Assembly: GCA_019694355.1 (NCBI GenBank)
Contig: JAIBCB010000004.1
Span: 62,001 to 126,000 of the forward strand
Length of the DNA stretch: 64,000 nt
Source: Pyrinomonadaceae bacterium
Lineage (GTDB): Bacteria > Acidobacteriota > Blastocatellia > Pyrinomonadales > Pyrinomonadaceae
Direction: 5' to 3'
Shown: positions 1 through 9,703 of the stretch, piece by piece
Position numbering within the stretch: position 1 is the first letter of the stretch
How the letters are laid out: each line of letters opens with the position of its first letter
Program-made: the position numbers and the translations under genes
The notes under the pieces: model-generated
Database searches by the model: none
What the model was told of the DNA's origin: nothing
What the model saw: the letters and a program-made list of their open reading frames with translations, nothing else

Positions 1-554
1 CTCGCACAAAGCCAAACGACCACTATTACAAGATGGCGCGTGAGACCGGCCGTCTGCTCGGCGAATCCGGTTTCGACGTAATTACGGGCGGCGGCCCCGG
101 CATTATGGAGGCAGGCAACCGCGGGGCGATGGATGCGGGCGGCACGTCGATCGGCTGCAACATTGAGCTCCCGATGGAGCAGCAGCCGAATCCTTACCAG
201 ACGAGTTCCCTGAGCTTCAAATACTTCTTCGTCCGCAAGACGATGTTCATCAAATACAGCAACGCCTACGTGATCTTTCCCGGCGGCTTTGGCACGATGG
301 ACGAACTCTTTGAGCCGCTGACCCTAATTCAAACGCGGAAGATCAGAAACTTCCCTGTCGTGCTTTTCGGCTCGCAGTATTGGCGTGGGCTGCTTCAGTG
401 GCTTACCTCGACAATGCTGAACGAAAAGATGATCAACCCCGACGATCTCGGGTTGATGTATCTCACAGATTCGCCGAAGGATACGGTCGATTTCATTATC
501 GAGACCTGTATGGCGTCCAACAACGGGAACGGAAATGGAGACGGCAAGAAATAG
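1..554 (+). CDS. LOG family protein (TIGR00730-type nucleotide phosphoribohydrolase), 5' partial
   Basis: The reading frame is open to the first in-frame codon of the window (position 3), and residues before the internal ATG at 33 (RTKPNDHYYK) match the family's N-terminal region, so the true start lies upstream. Counting from that ATG, GGGPGIMEA (19-27) and PGGFGTMDE (83-91) are the two signature loops of LOG/lysine-decarboxylase-like proteins, which hydrolyse nucleoside 5'-monophosphates (cytokinin riboside monophosphates in characterised members) to base and ribose 5-phosphate. It is cytosolic and has a Rossmann-like fold. The stop is one base from the convergent cutA stop. The family is secure; the physiological substrate here is unknown. 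Confidence 0.9.
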   Translation, partial: RTKPNDHYYKMARETGRLLGESGFDVITGGGPGIMEAGNRGAMDAGGTSIGCNIELPMEQQPNPYQTSSLSFKYFFVRKTMFIKYSNAYVIFPGGFGTMDELFEPLTLIQTRKIRNFPVVLFGSQYWRGLLQWLTSTMLNEKMINPDDLGLMYLTDSPKDTVDFIIETCMASNNGNGNGDGKK

Positions 555-555
555 C

Positions 556-873
556 CTAGGATGCGACCTGGGCGGCGAGCCACTCTTGATACTCTGGTGC
601 GATCTTTGAGGCATCGACTGCGATGAGTTCGGGCACTTCGTATGGATGGTTCGAATGAACAAAGGCCGATAGATCTTCCCATCTATCGGCCGTCGTTTTG
701 ATCAGAAGGAGATGTTCGGTTTCCTTTTGCACCTCGCCTTTCCAACGATAAATTGAGGTCATCGGCGGCAAGATCTGCACGCAGGCCGCAAGCTTTGTTT
801 CGACAATCTCGGAGGCAAGTTTTTCACCCGCCTCCAAGTTCCCGACCGTTGTCATTACGACGATTGCGTTCAT
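556..873 (-). CDS. cutA: Divalent-cation tolerance protein CutA
   Basis: The 105-residue product has the usual CutA length and pattern: the KLAACVQI strand (about 27-34), the IYRWKGEV segment (41-48), and the C-terminal HPYEVPELIAV motif (76-86). CutA forms stable ferredoxin-like trimers and is linked to copper tolerance, though its biochemical role is unsettled. The gene starts 7 bp after the end of the acyl-CoA dehydrogenase gene on the same strand, so the two are probably cotranscribed. Its stop faces the LOG-family stop with one base between them, leaving no room for a separate terminator. Confidence 0.93.
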   Translation of the reverse strand: MNAIVVMTTVGNLEAGEKLASEIVETKLAACVQILPPMTSIYRWKGEVQKETEHLLLIKTTADRWEDLSAFVHSNHPYEVPELIAVDASKIAPEYQEWLAAQVAS

Positions 874-880
874 CGCGCCG

Positions 881-2095
881 TTATGCAGAAGCAGCGGCCT
901 TATACGGCGGAAGCGTTACGCGGGCCTGCTTCTCTTTCTTGAGGCCGAGTGCCCAATCCGCCTGCATCAGCGTGTGGATGTCGCGAGTTCCCTCGTAGAT
1001 CACGGCCGCCTTGCAGTTTCGAAGGTATCGCTCGACAGGATAATCGTTCGTATAGCCGTTTGCGCCGTGAACTTCGATCGCCATCGAGGCCGCCGTTTCG
1101 CTGCGTGTGGTGGCCTGCCATTTCGCCATCGAAGCGGCCTTGCCCGACGGAAGCCCCGCGTTCTTCAGATAACCGCATTTCAGCCAAAGAAGATGCGACA
1201 TCTCGTAATCGGCTTCCATATTCGCGATCTTTTGTTTTACGAGCTGGAAATTAGCAATCGTCTGGCCCTGGACCTCGCGTGTGTTCGCATAGGCGATCGA
1301 CGCATCGCGTGAAGCGCGGATGACGCCCGTGGCACCGCTCGCAACTGTATAGCGGCCATTCTCAAGGGCGAACATCGCGATCTTGAATCCTTCGCCTTCT
1401 TTACCGAGCATATTCGCTTGCGGCACGCGAACATCCTGAAGCGAGAAAAATCCTGTGTTGCCGGCACGAATACCGAGCTTGCCGTGGATCGTTCCGCTTG
1501 AAAATCCGGGCATCGAGCGTTCGACGATAAAGCACGAAAGGCCGCTGTGATCGCGTACCTTTTGTTTCTCAAGATCTGTCCAACAGAAGAAAAGGAAGTT
1601 GTCCGCGAGATCAGCGAGCGAGATCCACATCTTTTCGCCGTTAAGGATCCAATCATCGCCATCGCGACGCGCGGTCGAACGCATACCGACGACGTCGCTA
1701 CCGGCGTTCGGTTCGGTAAGGCCGAAGGTCGCAAGCTTCTCGCCCTTTGCCTGCGGAACGAGATATTTCTGCTTCTGCTCTTCTGTGCCCCAGGAATAAA
1801 CGCTCAAGCTGTTTAGGCCGACGTGCACGCTCATCGCCACGCGTAAGAACGTGTCGCAAGCTTCGAGTTCTTCGCAGACAAGGCCGAGCGAAACATAGTC
1901 AAATCCCGCACCGCCGTACTCTTCAGGGATGCAGACGCCCATCAGGCCGAGCTCCTTCATCGTCTGAAAGACCTTTGGCTCGTAATGTGCCTTTTCGTCC
2001 CACTCTTTTATAAATGGCTCGACTTCGCCCGCACAGAATTCACGGACGGTCTTTTGCAAAGCTTTATGTTCTTCGGTAAGTTCAAGATCGATCAC
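881..2095 (-). CDS. Acyl-CoA dehydrogenase family protein
   Basis: The 404-residue flavoprotein has the full acyl-CoA dehydrogenase layout: an N-terminal helical domain, a central beta domain with the FAD/substrate signature LTEPNAGSDV near 127-136, and a C-terminal helical domain ending in AVIYEGTRDIH. The Glu of that last motif (about E368) is where the catalytic base sits in short-chain and glutaryl-CoA dehydrogenases. The enzyme should introduce a trans-2,3 double bond into an acyl-CoA and pass electrons to ETF. Chain-length specificity cannot be read from sequence. The gene leads cutA on the minus strand; divergent moeA begins 111 bp away. Confidence 0.92.
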   Translation of the reverse strand: MIDLELTEEHKALQKTVREFCAGEVEPFIKEWDEKAHYEPKVFQTMKELGLMGVCIPEEYGGAGFDYVSLGLVCEELEACDTFLRVAMSVHVGLNSLSVYSWGTEEQKQKYLVPQAKGEKLATFGLTEPNAGSDVVGMRSTARRDGDDWILNGEKMWISLADLADNFLFFCWTDLEKQKVRDHSGLSCFIVERSMPGFSSGTIHGKLGIRAGNTGFFSLQDVRVPQANMLGKEGEGFKIAMFALENGRYTVASGATGVIRASRDASIAYANTREVQGQTIANFQLVKQKIANMEADYEMSHLLWLKCGYLKNAGLPSGKAASMAKWQATTRSETAASMAIEVHGANGYTNDYPVERYLRNCKAAVIYEGTRDIHTLMQADWALGLKKEKQARVTLPPYKAAASA

Positions 2096-2206
2096 GGTTT
2101 ATGGTCATCCTCGCTAAATAAGTGTTTGTGATAAGATTCTCCACAAGTGGAGCAAAGCTAAAGATTAACACTTTTTTGTCGGCTCTTATAGCGACTACAC
2201 CTTGAA

Positions 2207-3412
2207 ATGATCCCACTCAAAATGGCCATAAAGGTCGTAAACAGCAATATTCCACGCCTTTCGAACGAGCGTATCGCTCTTAGGGATGCGGTCGGCCGCG
2301 TGCTCGCAGAAGATATTCTTGCGGATGGCGACCAGCCGCCGTTCGACCGCTCGATGATGGACGGATTCGCCGTTGCGGCCGCCGACGTTGCCAACGCGCC
2401 GATCACACTAAAGATCGTCGGTGAGTCGGCCGCCGGCCGTGGTTGGCACAAAAAGATCAAACGCGGCGAAGCCGTTCGCATTATGACCGGAGCACCGGTT
2501 CCCGCGGGCGCCGACACGGTCCAGCGAGTTGAGCTGACGCGTAGCTTCTTTGAAGGCGGAGCGGAATTTGTCGAGATATTGGAGGCCGCAAGAAAAGGGA
2601 TATCCGTCGTAAAGAAAGGCTCTGAGATACGTCGCGGCAAACGCCTTTTTTCTATCGGCGATCGGGTCGATCCGCAGAATATCGCGGCGCTTGCGGCATT
2701 CGGCTACGCGCGCGTATCAGTAGCTAAAAGGCCGCGGATCGCGATCTTCGGCACGGGAACCGAGATCGTCGAGATAGGGAAAAGACCCGGCCGAGACCAG
2801 ATCAGAAACTCGAACTCGATAACGCTTGGAGCCCTTGCCGAAGCGTCCGGCGGAGAGGTAGAGATATTTCCGAACGCAAATGATGATCTTGCATCACTCA
2901 AGAAGCAGATAAGGACGGCGATCCGCAGTCGAGATATTCTGATCACGACAGGCGGCGTTTCGGTCGGAAAATACGACCTAACCAAGGCTGCATTGACCGA
3001 ACTAGGAGCCGAGATCTTCTTTGAGAAGGTCGCTCTCAAGCCGGGAAAACCCGTCATCGCGGCTCGGCTTGGAAAAACGCTCGTCTTTGCGCTTCCCGGC
3101 AATCCGGTGTCGGCGGCCGTGACATTTTATTTATTCGTCCGCGCGACGATCCTTGGGATGCAGGGTGTTAAAACCACATCACTTCGGCCGGGAACAGCAA
3201 CTCTTGCCGCATCTGTGAAAGGAGCCAATGACCGGCGGACGCTCGCTGCCGCACGGCTTGAAAATGACACGAATGGAAGGCTGGTTGCCGTTCCGCTTCG
3301 CGGGAAAGGCTCGTCCGATCTTGTTAGTTTTGCACGTGCAGAAGTACTCATCGATCTCGAAATTGGCACGAGTGCCGAAGCCGGCAGTCTTGTGCAAATA
3401 CTCTATTTATGA
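2207..3412 (+). CDS. moeA: Molybdopterin molybdenumtransferase MoeA
   Basis: The 401-residue product inserts molybdate into adenylylated molybdopterin, the last general step of molybdenum cofactor synthesis. Visible signatures are DGDQPPFDRSMMDGFAV (about 44-60), the MTGAPVPAGADTV loop (about 94-106), the MoCF-domain ITTGGVSVGKYD (about 246-257) and ALPGNPVSA, followed by the small C-terminal domain IV. ATG at 2207 gives the annotated length; ATG at 2222 is an alternative. moaC starts 13 bp downstream, so the two form a small Moco operon. A ThiF/MoeB-like gene lies separately at 23.4 kb. Confidence 0.95.
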   Translation: MIPLKMAIKVVNSNIPRLSNERIALRDAVGRVLAEDILADGDQPPFDRSMMDGFAVAAADVANAPITLKIVGESAAGRGWHKKIKRGEAVRIMTGAPVPAGADTVQRVELTRSFFEGGAEFVEILEAARKGISVVKKGSEIRRGKRLFSIGDRVDPQNIAALAAFGYARVSVAKRPRIAIFGTGTEIVEIGKRPGRDQIRNSNSITLGALAEASGGEVEIFPNANDDLASLKKQIRTAIRSRDILITTGGVSVGKYDLTKAALTELGAEIFFEKVALKPGKPVIAARLGKTLVFALPGNPVSAAVTFYLFVRATILGMQGVKTTSLRPGTATLAASVKGANDRRTLAAARLENDTNGRLVAVPLRGKGSSDLVSFARAEVLIDLEIGTSAEAGSLVQILYL

Positions 3413-3425
3413 CCCGTTTTAACCT

Positions 3426-3893
3426 ATGACAAAGCTATCTCATTACGACGACGAAGGTAGGATCTCGATGGTCGATGTGTCTGCGAAAGATGTGACGGTG
3501 CGACGCGCGGTCGCGGCAGGAAAACTGTTGGTCAACTTGGAAACACTCGAGGCGATCCGCAATAAGGCGACGCCGAAGGGCGATCCGCTTGAGATAGCAC
3601 GCATCGCCGGCATCATGGCGGCAAAGCGCACATCCGAGCTGATCCCGTTGTGCCATCAGATCGCCCTTTCTAAGGTGAACGTTACCGCCGAGATCGTCGA
3701 AGACGGGATCGCGCTCACCGCCGAAGCCGTTACATCAAGCCAGACGGGCGTCGAAATGGAAGCACTGACGGCCGTGAGCGTTGCTGCCCTCACGATCTAC
3801 GATATGCTGAAGGCCGTCCAGCGCGATATCACGATCACGGATATTCAGCTCGTCGAAAAGTCCGGCGGAAAGAGTGACTATCGGGCAGGCTGA
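3426..3893 (+). CDS. moaC: Cyclic pyranopterin monophosphate synthase MoaC
   Basis: The 155-residue protein matches MoaC over its whole length. MoaC converts 3',8-cyclo-7,8-dihydro-GTP into cyclic pyranopterin monophosphate in the first stage of molybdenum cofactor synthesis. The [15 protein letters not shown] block (67-81) and the catalytic DMLKAVQRD segment (D126, K129) are intact. It follows moeA by 13 bp on the same strand and is followed by the VapBC-like pair after about 60 bp. No moaA is visible in the window. Confidence 0.96.
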   Translation: MTKLSHYDDEGRISMVDVSAKDVTVRRAVAAGKLLVNLETLEAIRNKATPKGDPLEIARIAGIMAAKRTSELIPLCHQIALSKVNVTAEIVEDGIALTAEAVTSSQTGVEMEALTAVSVAALTIYDMLKAVQRDITITDIQLVEKSGGKSDYRAG

Positions 3894-3955
3894 TAGCGAC
3901 CTCCGATCTCATCGTGTCCATAGCAGCGAAAAACGTGATAAACTTGACTAGAACG

Positions 3956-4207
3956 ATGAGCACGACCTTGGAAAAGATAAAACCTGACACTCTTGCTCGG
4001 ATCGAGAAACAGGCACAGTTTCTCGGCCTCTCGGTCGATGAGTATCTTCAGCGCTTACTGCCGATCGAGGAACGGGAACTTGCTCTGAAACCAGAGTTCC
4101 CGGACGACGAATTTGAGCAGGATATGGCTCAATTCGCGGACGTCACTGAACTGAACGATCGTAAAGGCTCGTACTCGCGTGAAGACATTTACTTTGACCA
4201 CGACTGA
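3956..4207 (+). CDS. Probable antitoxin of a VapBC-type pair
   Basis: The product is 83 residues from the ATG at 3956; a GTG at 3914 would add 14 residues but offers no better ribosome site. It is small, charged and rich in Glu/Asp toward its C-terminus, which is typical of the disordered toxin-wrapping tail of VapB-like antitoxins. The N-terminal part (LARIEKQAQFLGLSVDEYL) resembles a short helical DNA-binding segment. I do not recognise a named family. The assignment rests mainly on the one-base TGATG overlap with the downstream PIN gene. Confidence 0.6.
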   Translation: MSTTLEKIKPDTLARIEKQAQFLGLSVDEYLQRLLPIEERELALKPEFPDDEFEQDMAQFADVTELNDRKGSYSREDIYFDHD

Positions 4208-4605
4208 TGCCGTATTTGTTCGACTCGAATTGCTTCTTACGTCTGGCAGAGAAGAATGGATCTGAGGGCCAGGTCGTATTCGAGGCGATCCGGACGCTTC
4301 GAGCCGCAAACGAGACGATCCACTACACGCCGCAGATCATTGCCGAGTTTTGGAATGTCTGTACACGCCCAAGTTACGCCAGAGGTGGTCTAGATCTGAG
4401 CATCGAACGAACTGACCGCAAAGTTGCTGCCATCCAGAAGTACTTTTCGCTCCTTGAAGACGAAGTAGTCACTTTCGTTGAATGGCACCGCCTTGTCCGT
4501 GAATATTCGATCCGCGGAGCCAAGGTTCATGATGCAAAACTGGTCGCCTCAATGACCGTACACAATGTCCCCTACCTCGTGACCCTAAACGAAAAGGATT
4601 TTTAG
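4207..4605 (+). CDS. PIN-domain protein, probable VapC-family toxin
   Basis: The 132-residue PIN domain has the expected acidic residues: D6 in the first strand (LFDSN), E47 (IIAEFWN), D109 (HDAKLVASM) and a final TLNEKDF like the family's closing motif. VapC toxins are magnesium-dependent ribonucleases that commonly cut tRNA or rRNA. The start ATG shares its A with the stop of the upstream small gene, a classic translational coupling of antitoxin and toxin. The catalytic set looks intact. The target RNA is unknown. Confidence 0.82.
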   Translation: MPYLFDSNCFLRLAEKNGSEGQVVFEAIRTLRAANETIHYTPQIIAEFWNVCTRPSYARGGLDLSIERTDRKVAAIQKYFSLLEDEVVTFVEWHRLVREYSIRGAKVHDAKLVASMTVHNVPYLVTLNEKDF

Positions 4606-4721
4606 AGGTTTCCCGCAATAACAGCCTTGCATCCAAGAGATATATAGTCCGCAAGGGCAGGTGGCCGAACTTTGCGGTAGAATTGAGCGTAATGCTTGTA
4701 TAGGAGGCCGAACGAGAAGAA

Positions 4722-5516
4722 ATGAAGTACACACTTGCCGAAGATGCTCGCCCGCATGCAAAGTTGTTGCTCGCTGCAACTGTGATCTCGATCGTGCTGT
4801 GGTTCATTCCGTACGCGGAGTATCTTGTGTATCCGTTCAGGTTGTTCGTTACGCTGATCCACGAGAGCGGCCACGCTCTTGTTGCGTTCGTAACGGGAGG
4901 CTCGGTGCAGAGCTTGACGATCGCGGCAGACGGCAGCGGACTTGTGTACTCGTCCTCGTCTTCTCTGCTTGGGCAGATCTTCACGTCGAGCGCAGGTTAC
5001 GTCGGCACGATGGTCTTCGGCGTTTTTCTCCTCTACTTGATCCGGAAGAATGTTTCGCCGAACAAGATCCTCTTCGGATCGGGTGTTTTCATCCTTGTGA
5101 TCACCCTTGTCTTTGGCCTTCTTAGCCCGATCTTTAATTTTTTGTCTTTGCAGGTCGGTTTCGGCAGCGTCGCATTCACCTTGTTCGTTGCCTTCGCTTT
5201 GACCGCCGCATTGTTCGCTCTCGCGAAGTTCGCTAACGAACGCACGGCGCGTTGGGTGACGGGCTTTTTGGCCGTCCAATGCCTTTTGAATGCGATCTCG
5301 GACCTCAAGACCGTCTTCTTCATCAACGCCCCAATGATCGGGGCTGATATGCAGAATGACGCGTCGAATATGGCGAACGCAACAGGGATTCCGGCGTTCT
5401 TCTGGGTCATTATTTGGATCGTGATCTCCCTAGGCCTGCTCTTCCTTGGCTTTCGGATGTACACGGCCGTTCGCAGCACATCGCACAACGATACGGTCTT
5501 CGGCGAAGATCTGTGA
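4722..5516 (+). CDS. M50-like membrane metallopeptidase (peptidase M50B-type)
   Basis: The 264-residue membrane protein has an HESGH zinc motif (47-51) inside the second hydrophobic helix (LFVTLIHESGHALVAFVTGG), followed by at least five further membrane spans and a short cytosolic tail. This arrangement fits the M50B-like group of site-2-type proteases; their substrates are generally unknown. An AGGAGG about 20 bp upstream plus a closer GAGAAGAA precede the ATG. The stop TGA overlaps the GTG start of the next small gene, and the following methyltransferase also overlaps, so the three are translationally coupled. Confidence 0.8.
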   Translation: MKYTLAEDARPHAKLLLAATVISIVLWFIPYAEYLVYPFRLFVTLIHESGHALVAFVTGGSVQSLTIAADGSGLVYSSSSSLLGQIFTSSAGYVGTMVFGVFLLYLIRKNVSPNKILFGSGVFILVITLVFGLLSPIFNFLSLQVGFGSVAFTLFVAFALTAALFALAKFANERTARWVTGFLAVQCLLNAISDLKTVFFINAPMIGADMQNDASNMANATGIPAFFWVIIWIVISLGLLFLGFRMYTAVRSTSHNDTVFGEDL

Positions 5517-5782
5517 ACTCTGCCGTGAACACAACTCTCGGCCTGCTTCCCGTCGGCTCACGGATAGTCGTTCGCTCACGCATTGATTGGCGGCAAGCGG
5601 CGATAGCCCGCGTAGCTGAAGACAAGGTCGTGCTGACGGTTCATTCACCGACGGGGTATTCATATCGCCTACGTCGTGATCTCGACGCCGCGGTCGGCTA
5701 CGATGGGGCGATCGCCGTCCTCCTTTGTGATCACGCTGATAATTGGCGGGAGAACTTCAGTCCGCTCGACTCTCGATGGTAG
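5513..5782 (+). CDS. Small conserved-looking protein of unknown function (89 aa)
   Basis: I place the start at GTG 5513, which overlaps the upstream TGA (GTGA); the stop overlaps the next gene's ATG. The product is VNSAVNTTLGLLPVGSRIVV... with an SH3-like strand pattern in which a valine/isoleucine-rich core (GSRIVVRSRIDW, KVVLTVHSPTG) suggests a small beta barrel. No family is recognised. The overlap on both sides argues that it is a real coupled gene rather than a shadow frame. Context (a membrane protease and a methyltransferase) does not reveal its function. Confidence 0.55.
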   Translation: MNSAVNTTLGLLPVGSRIVVRSRIDWRQAAIARVAEDKVVLTVHSPTGYSYRLRRDLDAAVGYDGAIAVLLCDHADNWRENFSPLDSRW

Positions 5783-6795
5783 AAGGATCAAAAGACATCA
5801 AAAAAAAGCCGACAAAAAAAGAACGTGACGAGACGCTCGCCGCTCATCTCCCGGCCGTGCTTAATTATCACAACACGATGGTCACCGATAAGGTGCGGAA
5901 CAAACTGCTCCAAAAGGCGATCAGACGCGCATTGAAGCCCGGAATGTCGTTTCTAGACATCGGCGCAGGCACGGGAATTTGGGCGATCCTCGCGGCAAAA
6001 CTTGGTGCCGCTCGCGTTGTCGCGATCGAAACGGAAGCGAGTTTGATCCCGATCATTGGCCGTCTCGCACAAGAGAACGGCGTAGCGGGAAAGATCGAGA
6101 TAGTTCACGGCCGGAGCAATGATGTTCGTCTGAACGGGCGTTTCGACGTGATCGCGAGCGAGATCTTTGATTCGAATGCCTTCGGCAAGGAGACGATCGC
6201 CTCGTTTATTGATATTCGCAAGCGATTCCTTGCAAAAGACGGTGTCCTGATCCCCGAAAGATTTGAGCTGATGGCGGCTCCGATCGTATACCCGAACGCC
6301 ACTTGGGAAATGGCGGCGGGTTTAGGCATAAGGACATCTTTTCTCCGCGAACTGAAGCTCAATTATTCCGACTCGATCTCTTTCCCGACCTCGGCGAGTT
6401 TGAAATTTCTCGCGGAGCCGATCCCTATTATCTCGATCGACTTTGCCAGCGCAGATGAGAGCTACTCGGCATTTGGCGAAGGCATTTGGCGGCTCCGCGA
6501 CCTGTCGAAAGCCGACGGCATCGCGACATTCCCACGGTCGACGTTTTTGGGTGATATCACAATGAGTGCCCTCGATTCGCAAAGCTGGAGCACGGGATTT
6601 TATCCGTTTGAAAAGCTGCGAAAGGGCTCCGGCAGACTGAAATTCACGCTCTCGCCGGACTCGACTTCCTGGTCGGTCGAGCTTCCCGATTCCCCTGAAA
6701 CCCGTGTGCAGAGTTACTCGCCCGTTTTTGCCTTTACCCGCCTAAAAATGGCCCAAAAGATGACGCCTCATCGGCGTTTTTCACGCCGGAAGTGA
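5776..6795 (+). CDS. Class I SAM-dependent methyltransferase, PRMT-like
   Basis: The product is 339 residues from ATG 5776, which lies inside the end of the preceding gene (TTG 5743 is less likely). The N-terminus YHNTMVTDKVRN (31-42) resembles the helix that precedes the SAM site in protein arginine methyltransferases. Motif I is LDIGAGTGI (60-68), E86 (VAIET) would bind the ribose, and SEIFDS (128-133) sits where PRMTs carry the first Glu of the double-E loop. A beta-barrel-like C-terminal half follows. Bacterial members have poorly defined substrates, so arginine methylation is an inference. A short inverted repeat (6772-6788) spans the gene's end. Confidence 0.75.
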   Translation: MVEGSKDIKKKPTKKERDETLAAHLPAVLNYHNTMVTDKVRNKLLQKAIRRALKPGMSFLDIGAGTGIWAILAAKLGAARVVAIETEASLIPIIGRLAQENGVAGKIEIVHGRSNDVRLNGRFDVIASEIFDSNAFGKETIASFIDIRKRFLAKDGVLIPERFELMAAPIVYPNATWEMAAGLGIRTSFLRELKLNYSDSISFPTSASLKFLAEPIPIISIDFASADESYSAFGEGIWRLRDLSKADGIATFPRSTFLGDITMSALDSQSWSTGFYPFEKLRKGSGRLKFTLSPDSTSWSVELPDSPETRVQSYSPVFAFTRLKMAQKMTPHRRFSRRK

Positions 6796-6821
6796 TCTGC
6801 CTTTTTGTTCGACGCAGTATT

Positions 6822-6830
6822 TGGTAAAAT
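6822..6830 (+). promoter_or_regulatory. Putative extended -10 promoter element for uvrA
   Basis: TGGTAAAAT is a TGn-type extended -10 hexamer located 32 bp before the uvrA ATG at 6863. No good -35 hexamer lies at normal spacing, which is tolerated with extended -10 sites. A transcription start near 6837 would give a leader of about 25 nt. This call is based on pattern alone. Confidence 0.35.
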
Positions 6831-6862
6831 CATCTATTGCCCTCAGGCACAGATTTACCACT

Positions 6863-9697
6863 ATGCAGCCCGCACAGAAGAAAGAAGAGCAGATCGAAGT
6901 ACGCGGGGCTCGTGTTCACAACCTCAAGAACATCTCGGTCAGCCTGCCGATAAACAAACTTACAGTGATAACCGGCGTCTCCGGTTCGGGCAAGTCCTCG
7001 CTCGCGTTCGACACGCTTTATGCAGAAGGCCAACGCCGATATGTCGAATCGCTCTCAGCTTACGCACGTCAGTTCCTCGAACGAATGGACAAGCCGGATG
7101 TCGATGAGATAACCGGTATCGCACCCGCGATCGCGATCCGCCAGAAGAATTCGACAAAGAATCCGCGTTCGACCGTCGCCACGCAGACCGAGATCTACGA
7201 TTATCTGCGGCTGCTTTTTGCACGTGCCGGTCAGACCTTTTGCCACGCCTGTGGACGCGAGGTGAAAAAGGATTCGCCGCAAGACGCCGCGGATGAGGTT
7301 CTGGAAACGCTCACAGTAGGAACGAGATTCTACGTTCTTTTTCCACTTGCGGAAGGTGAAATCGCGGTCGGTGCAAAAAAACCGGCCCGTTCGCGGTCAA
7401 AGGCCGCAAAAAAGGACGACCTCAGCTTGCAGGCCCGTTTGATCTCGCTCCTTCAGCAAGGTTTTTCGCGACTTTACCGAGACGGCGAAGTTCTTGAGCT
7501 AAAGCAGCCGGAGGATTATCCGTTCGAAGATCTCAACGGCACGTTCGTTCTAATTGACCGTCTCACGGCATCTGAAGACGTGCGTTCGCGGCTTATCGAT
7601 TCGCTCGAAACCTGTTTTCACGAAGCACACGCCGCTGTCATCGAGACGACGGACGGCGAACGGCTAAAGTTCTCGGACAGTTTCGTCTGCAAATACGACG
7701 GCACGCGTTACGAAGAGCCTGAACCTGCACTCTTTGGATTCAATTCGCCATATGGCGCGTGTCCGACATGTCAGGGCTTCGGGAATACTATCGGCGTCGA
7801 TTACGACCTCGTTATTCCGAATCAGAACATTTCGTTGAAGGAAGGTGCGGTCGATCCATTCACGAGGCCGACGAATGCCTGGGCACAGAAAGAGTTATTG
7901 AAATACGCTGCTTCGGCGAATATCGATGTGAACAAGGCCTTTGCCGATCTGCCGGATTTTCAGCAGAACTGCATCATCTACGGCGACGAAGGCTGGCGCG
8001 GTATCAAAGGCTTCTTCGAATGGCTTGAAACGAAGAAATATAAGCTGCACGTCCGCGTTTTCCTCGCGAAATACCGAGGCTACACGCGTTGTCCGGATTG
8101 CAAAGGCCAGCGACTGCGTCAGGAGGCTCGTGACGTAAAGATCGGTGGGCGTTCGCTCCCCGACATCGTGGAACTCTCGGTCGCAGATGCTCACGAATTC
8201 TTTGAGAATTTAACGCTCAGCGAAGAGCGTATGAAGATCGCCGACAAGCTCTTGCTCGAGATACGCAGAAGGTTGGCGTTTCTTGTAAATGTCGGTCTTG
8301 ATTACCTGACGCTCGGACGGCTTGCCGCAACGCTCTCGGGCGGCGAGGCACAGCGCATTCAGCTTGCGACGAACCTCGGTTCCCTGCTTGTCGGAACGCT
8401 CTACGTTCTCGACGAACCTTCGATCGGCCTTCATCCGCGTGACAATTCGCGGCTCATCAAGATCCTCGAAGATCTGCGGGATATTGGAAATACGGTCGTC
8501 GTCGTCGAGCACGATGACGAAACGATGCGTGCCGCCGACAACGTGATCGACATCGGCGTTCATGCCGGCGAAAACGGCGGCGACCTCGTTTATCAGGGCG
8601 ATCTCGAAGGCCTTCTGCGAAACGGGCGGTCGCTCACAGCAAAATATCTGCGGGGAGATGCCGAGATCAAGATACCGCAAACCCGCAGAAAACCGTCCAA
8701 ACGCAAGATCGAGATCATCGGCGCACGTGAACACAATCTTCAGAATATCGACGTCAAGATCCCGCTCGATATGCTGGTCGCGATCACCGGCGTGTCCGGT
8801 TCAGGAAAATCAACGCTCGTCCACGACGTTCTTTTTGCCGGCCTCAAGAAGAAACGCGGCGAATGGAACTCGCAGGTCGGTGCATTCAAGGATATTCGCG
8901 GGCTCGACAATATCGACGATGTGATCCTCGTCGATCAGTCGCCGATCGGCCGAACGCCGCGTTCGAACCCGGTTACTTATATCAAGGCCTATGACGCGAT
9001 CCGCGATGTGTTCGCGGCGGCGAGCACGTCCAAGTCAAAGGGCTTCAATGCGTCGCATTTTTCTTTCAATGTCCCTGGCGGGCGATGCGAGGTCTGCCAA
9101 GGCAGCGGTACCGTTACGATCGAAATGCAGTTCCTGGCCGATGTTGAACTCACTTGTGAAGACTGCCGCGGAACGCGTTTCAAGCAAGAGATCCTCGACG
9201 TAAAATACAAGGGGAAAAATATTCACGAAGTGCTTCAGATGACGATCCGCGAGGCGATAATGTTCTTTAAGGACGTGCCGAAGATCGTTTCGCGTTTGAA
9301 GGTGCTTGACGCTGTGGGGCTCGCTTATCTCCGGCTTGGACAGTCGGCGACGACGTTATCGGGCGGCGAAGCTCAGCGCGTAAAACTTGCCGCACACCTT
9401 GCCCACAGAATGGTCGGTCATACGCTCTTCATATTTGATGAACCGACAACGGGCCTGCATTTTGACGATATAAACAAGCTTCTGCGTGCCTTTAACGCGC
9501 TTATCGAAAGCGGCGGCAGCGTGCTCGTGATCGAACACAATCTTGACGTCATAAAGACGGCCGATCACGTGATCGACCTTGGTCCGGAAGGCGGCGTGGG
9601 CGGCGGCGAGATCGTCGCAAAAGGCACTCCGGAAGAGATCGCAAAGACCGAAGGATCTTTCACAGGTGCGTATTTGCGTCCGATCCTTGGGCTTTAG
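6863..9697 (+). CDS. uvrA: Excinuclease ABC subunit UvrA
   Basis: I start the gene at ATG 6863 ([21 protein letters not shown]...), giving 944 residues, the normal UvrA size; TTG 6821 would add an unlikely extension. UvrA is the DNA-damage recognition ATPase of nucleotide excision repair. Both ABC modules are complete: the first Walker [10 protein letters not shown] (38-46) and the second GVSGSGKST near 640, two LSGGEAQR signatures, and [18 protein letters not shown] Walker B segments. Zinc-binding CxxC pairs are visible (CHACG, CPTCQ, CPDCK, CEVCQ, CEDCR). The stop lies 6 bp from the convergent DUF2695 gene. Confidence 0.98.
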   Translation: MQPAQKKEEQIEVRGARVHNLKNISVSLPINKLTVITGVSGSGKSSLAFDTLYAEGQRRYVESLSAYARQFLERMDKPDVDEITGIAPAIAIRQKNSTKNPRSTVATQTEIYDYLRLLFARAGQTFCHACGREVKKDSPQDAADEVLETLTVGTRFYVLFPLAEGEIAVGAKKPARSRSKAAKKDDLSLQARLISLLQQGFSRLYRDGEVLELKQPEDYPFEDLNGTFVLIDRLTASEDVRSRLIDSLETCFHEAHAAVIETTDGERLKFSDSFVCKYDGTRYEEPEPALFGFNSPYGACPTCQGFGNTIGVDYDLVIPNQNISLKEGAVDPFTRPTNAWAQKELLKYAASANIDVNKAFADLPDFQQNCIIYGDEGWRGIKGFFEWLETKKYKLHVRVFLAKYRGYTRCPDCKGQRLRQEARDVKIGGRSLPDIVELSVADAHEFFENLTLSEERMKIADKLLLEIRRRLAFLVNVGLDYLTLGRLAATLSGGEAQRIQLATNLGSLLVGTLYVLDEPSIGLHPRDNSRLIKILEDLRDIGNTVVVVEHDDETMRAADNVIDIGVHAGENGGDLVYQGDLEGLLRNGRSLTAKYLRGDAEIKIPQTRRKPSKRKIEIIGAREHNLQNIDVKIPLDMLVAITGVSGSGKSTLVHDVLFAGLKKKRGEWNSQVGAFKDIRGLDNIDDVILVDQSPIGRTPRSNPVTYIKAYDAIRDVFAAASTSKSKGFNASHFSFNVPGGRCEVCQGSGTVTIEMQFLADVELTCEDCRGTRFKQEILDVKYKGKNIHEVLQMTIREAIMFFKDVPKIVSRLKVLDAVGLAYLRLGQSATTLSGGEAQRVKLAAHLAHRMVGHTLFIFDEPTTGLHFDDINKLLRAFNALIESGGSVLVIEHNLDVIKTADHVIDLGPEGGVGGGEIVAKGTPEEIAKTEGSFTGAYLRPILGL

Positions 9698-9703
9698 CGT
9701 TGT

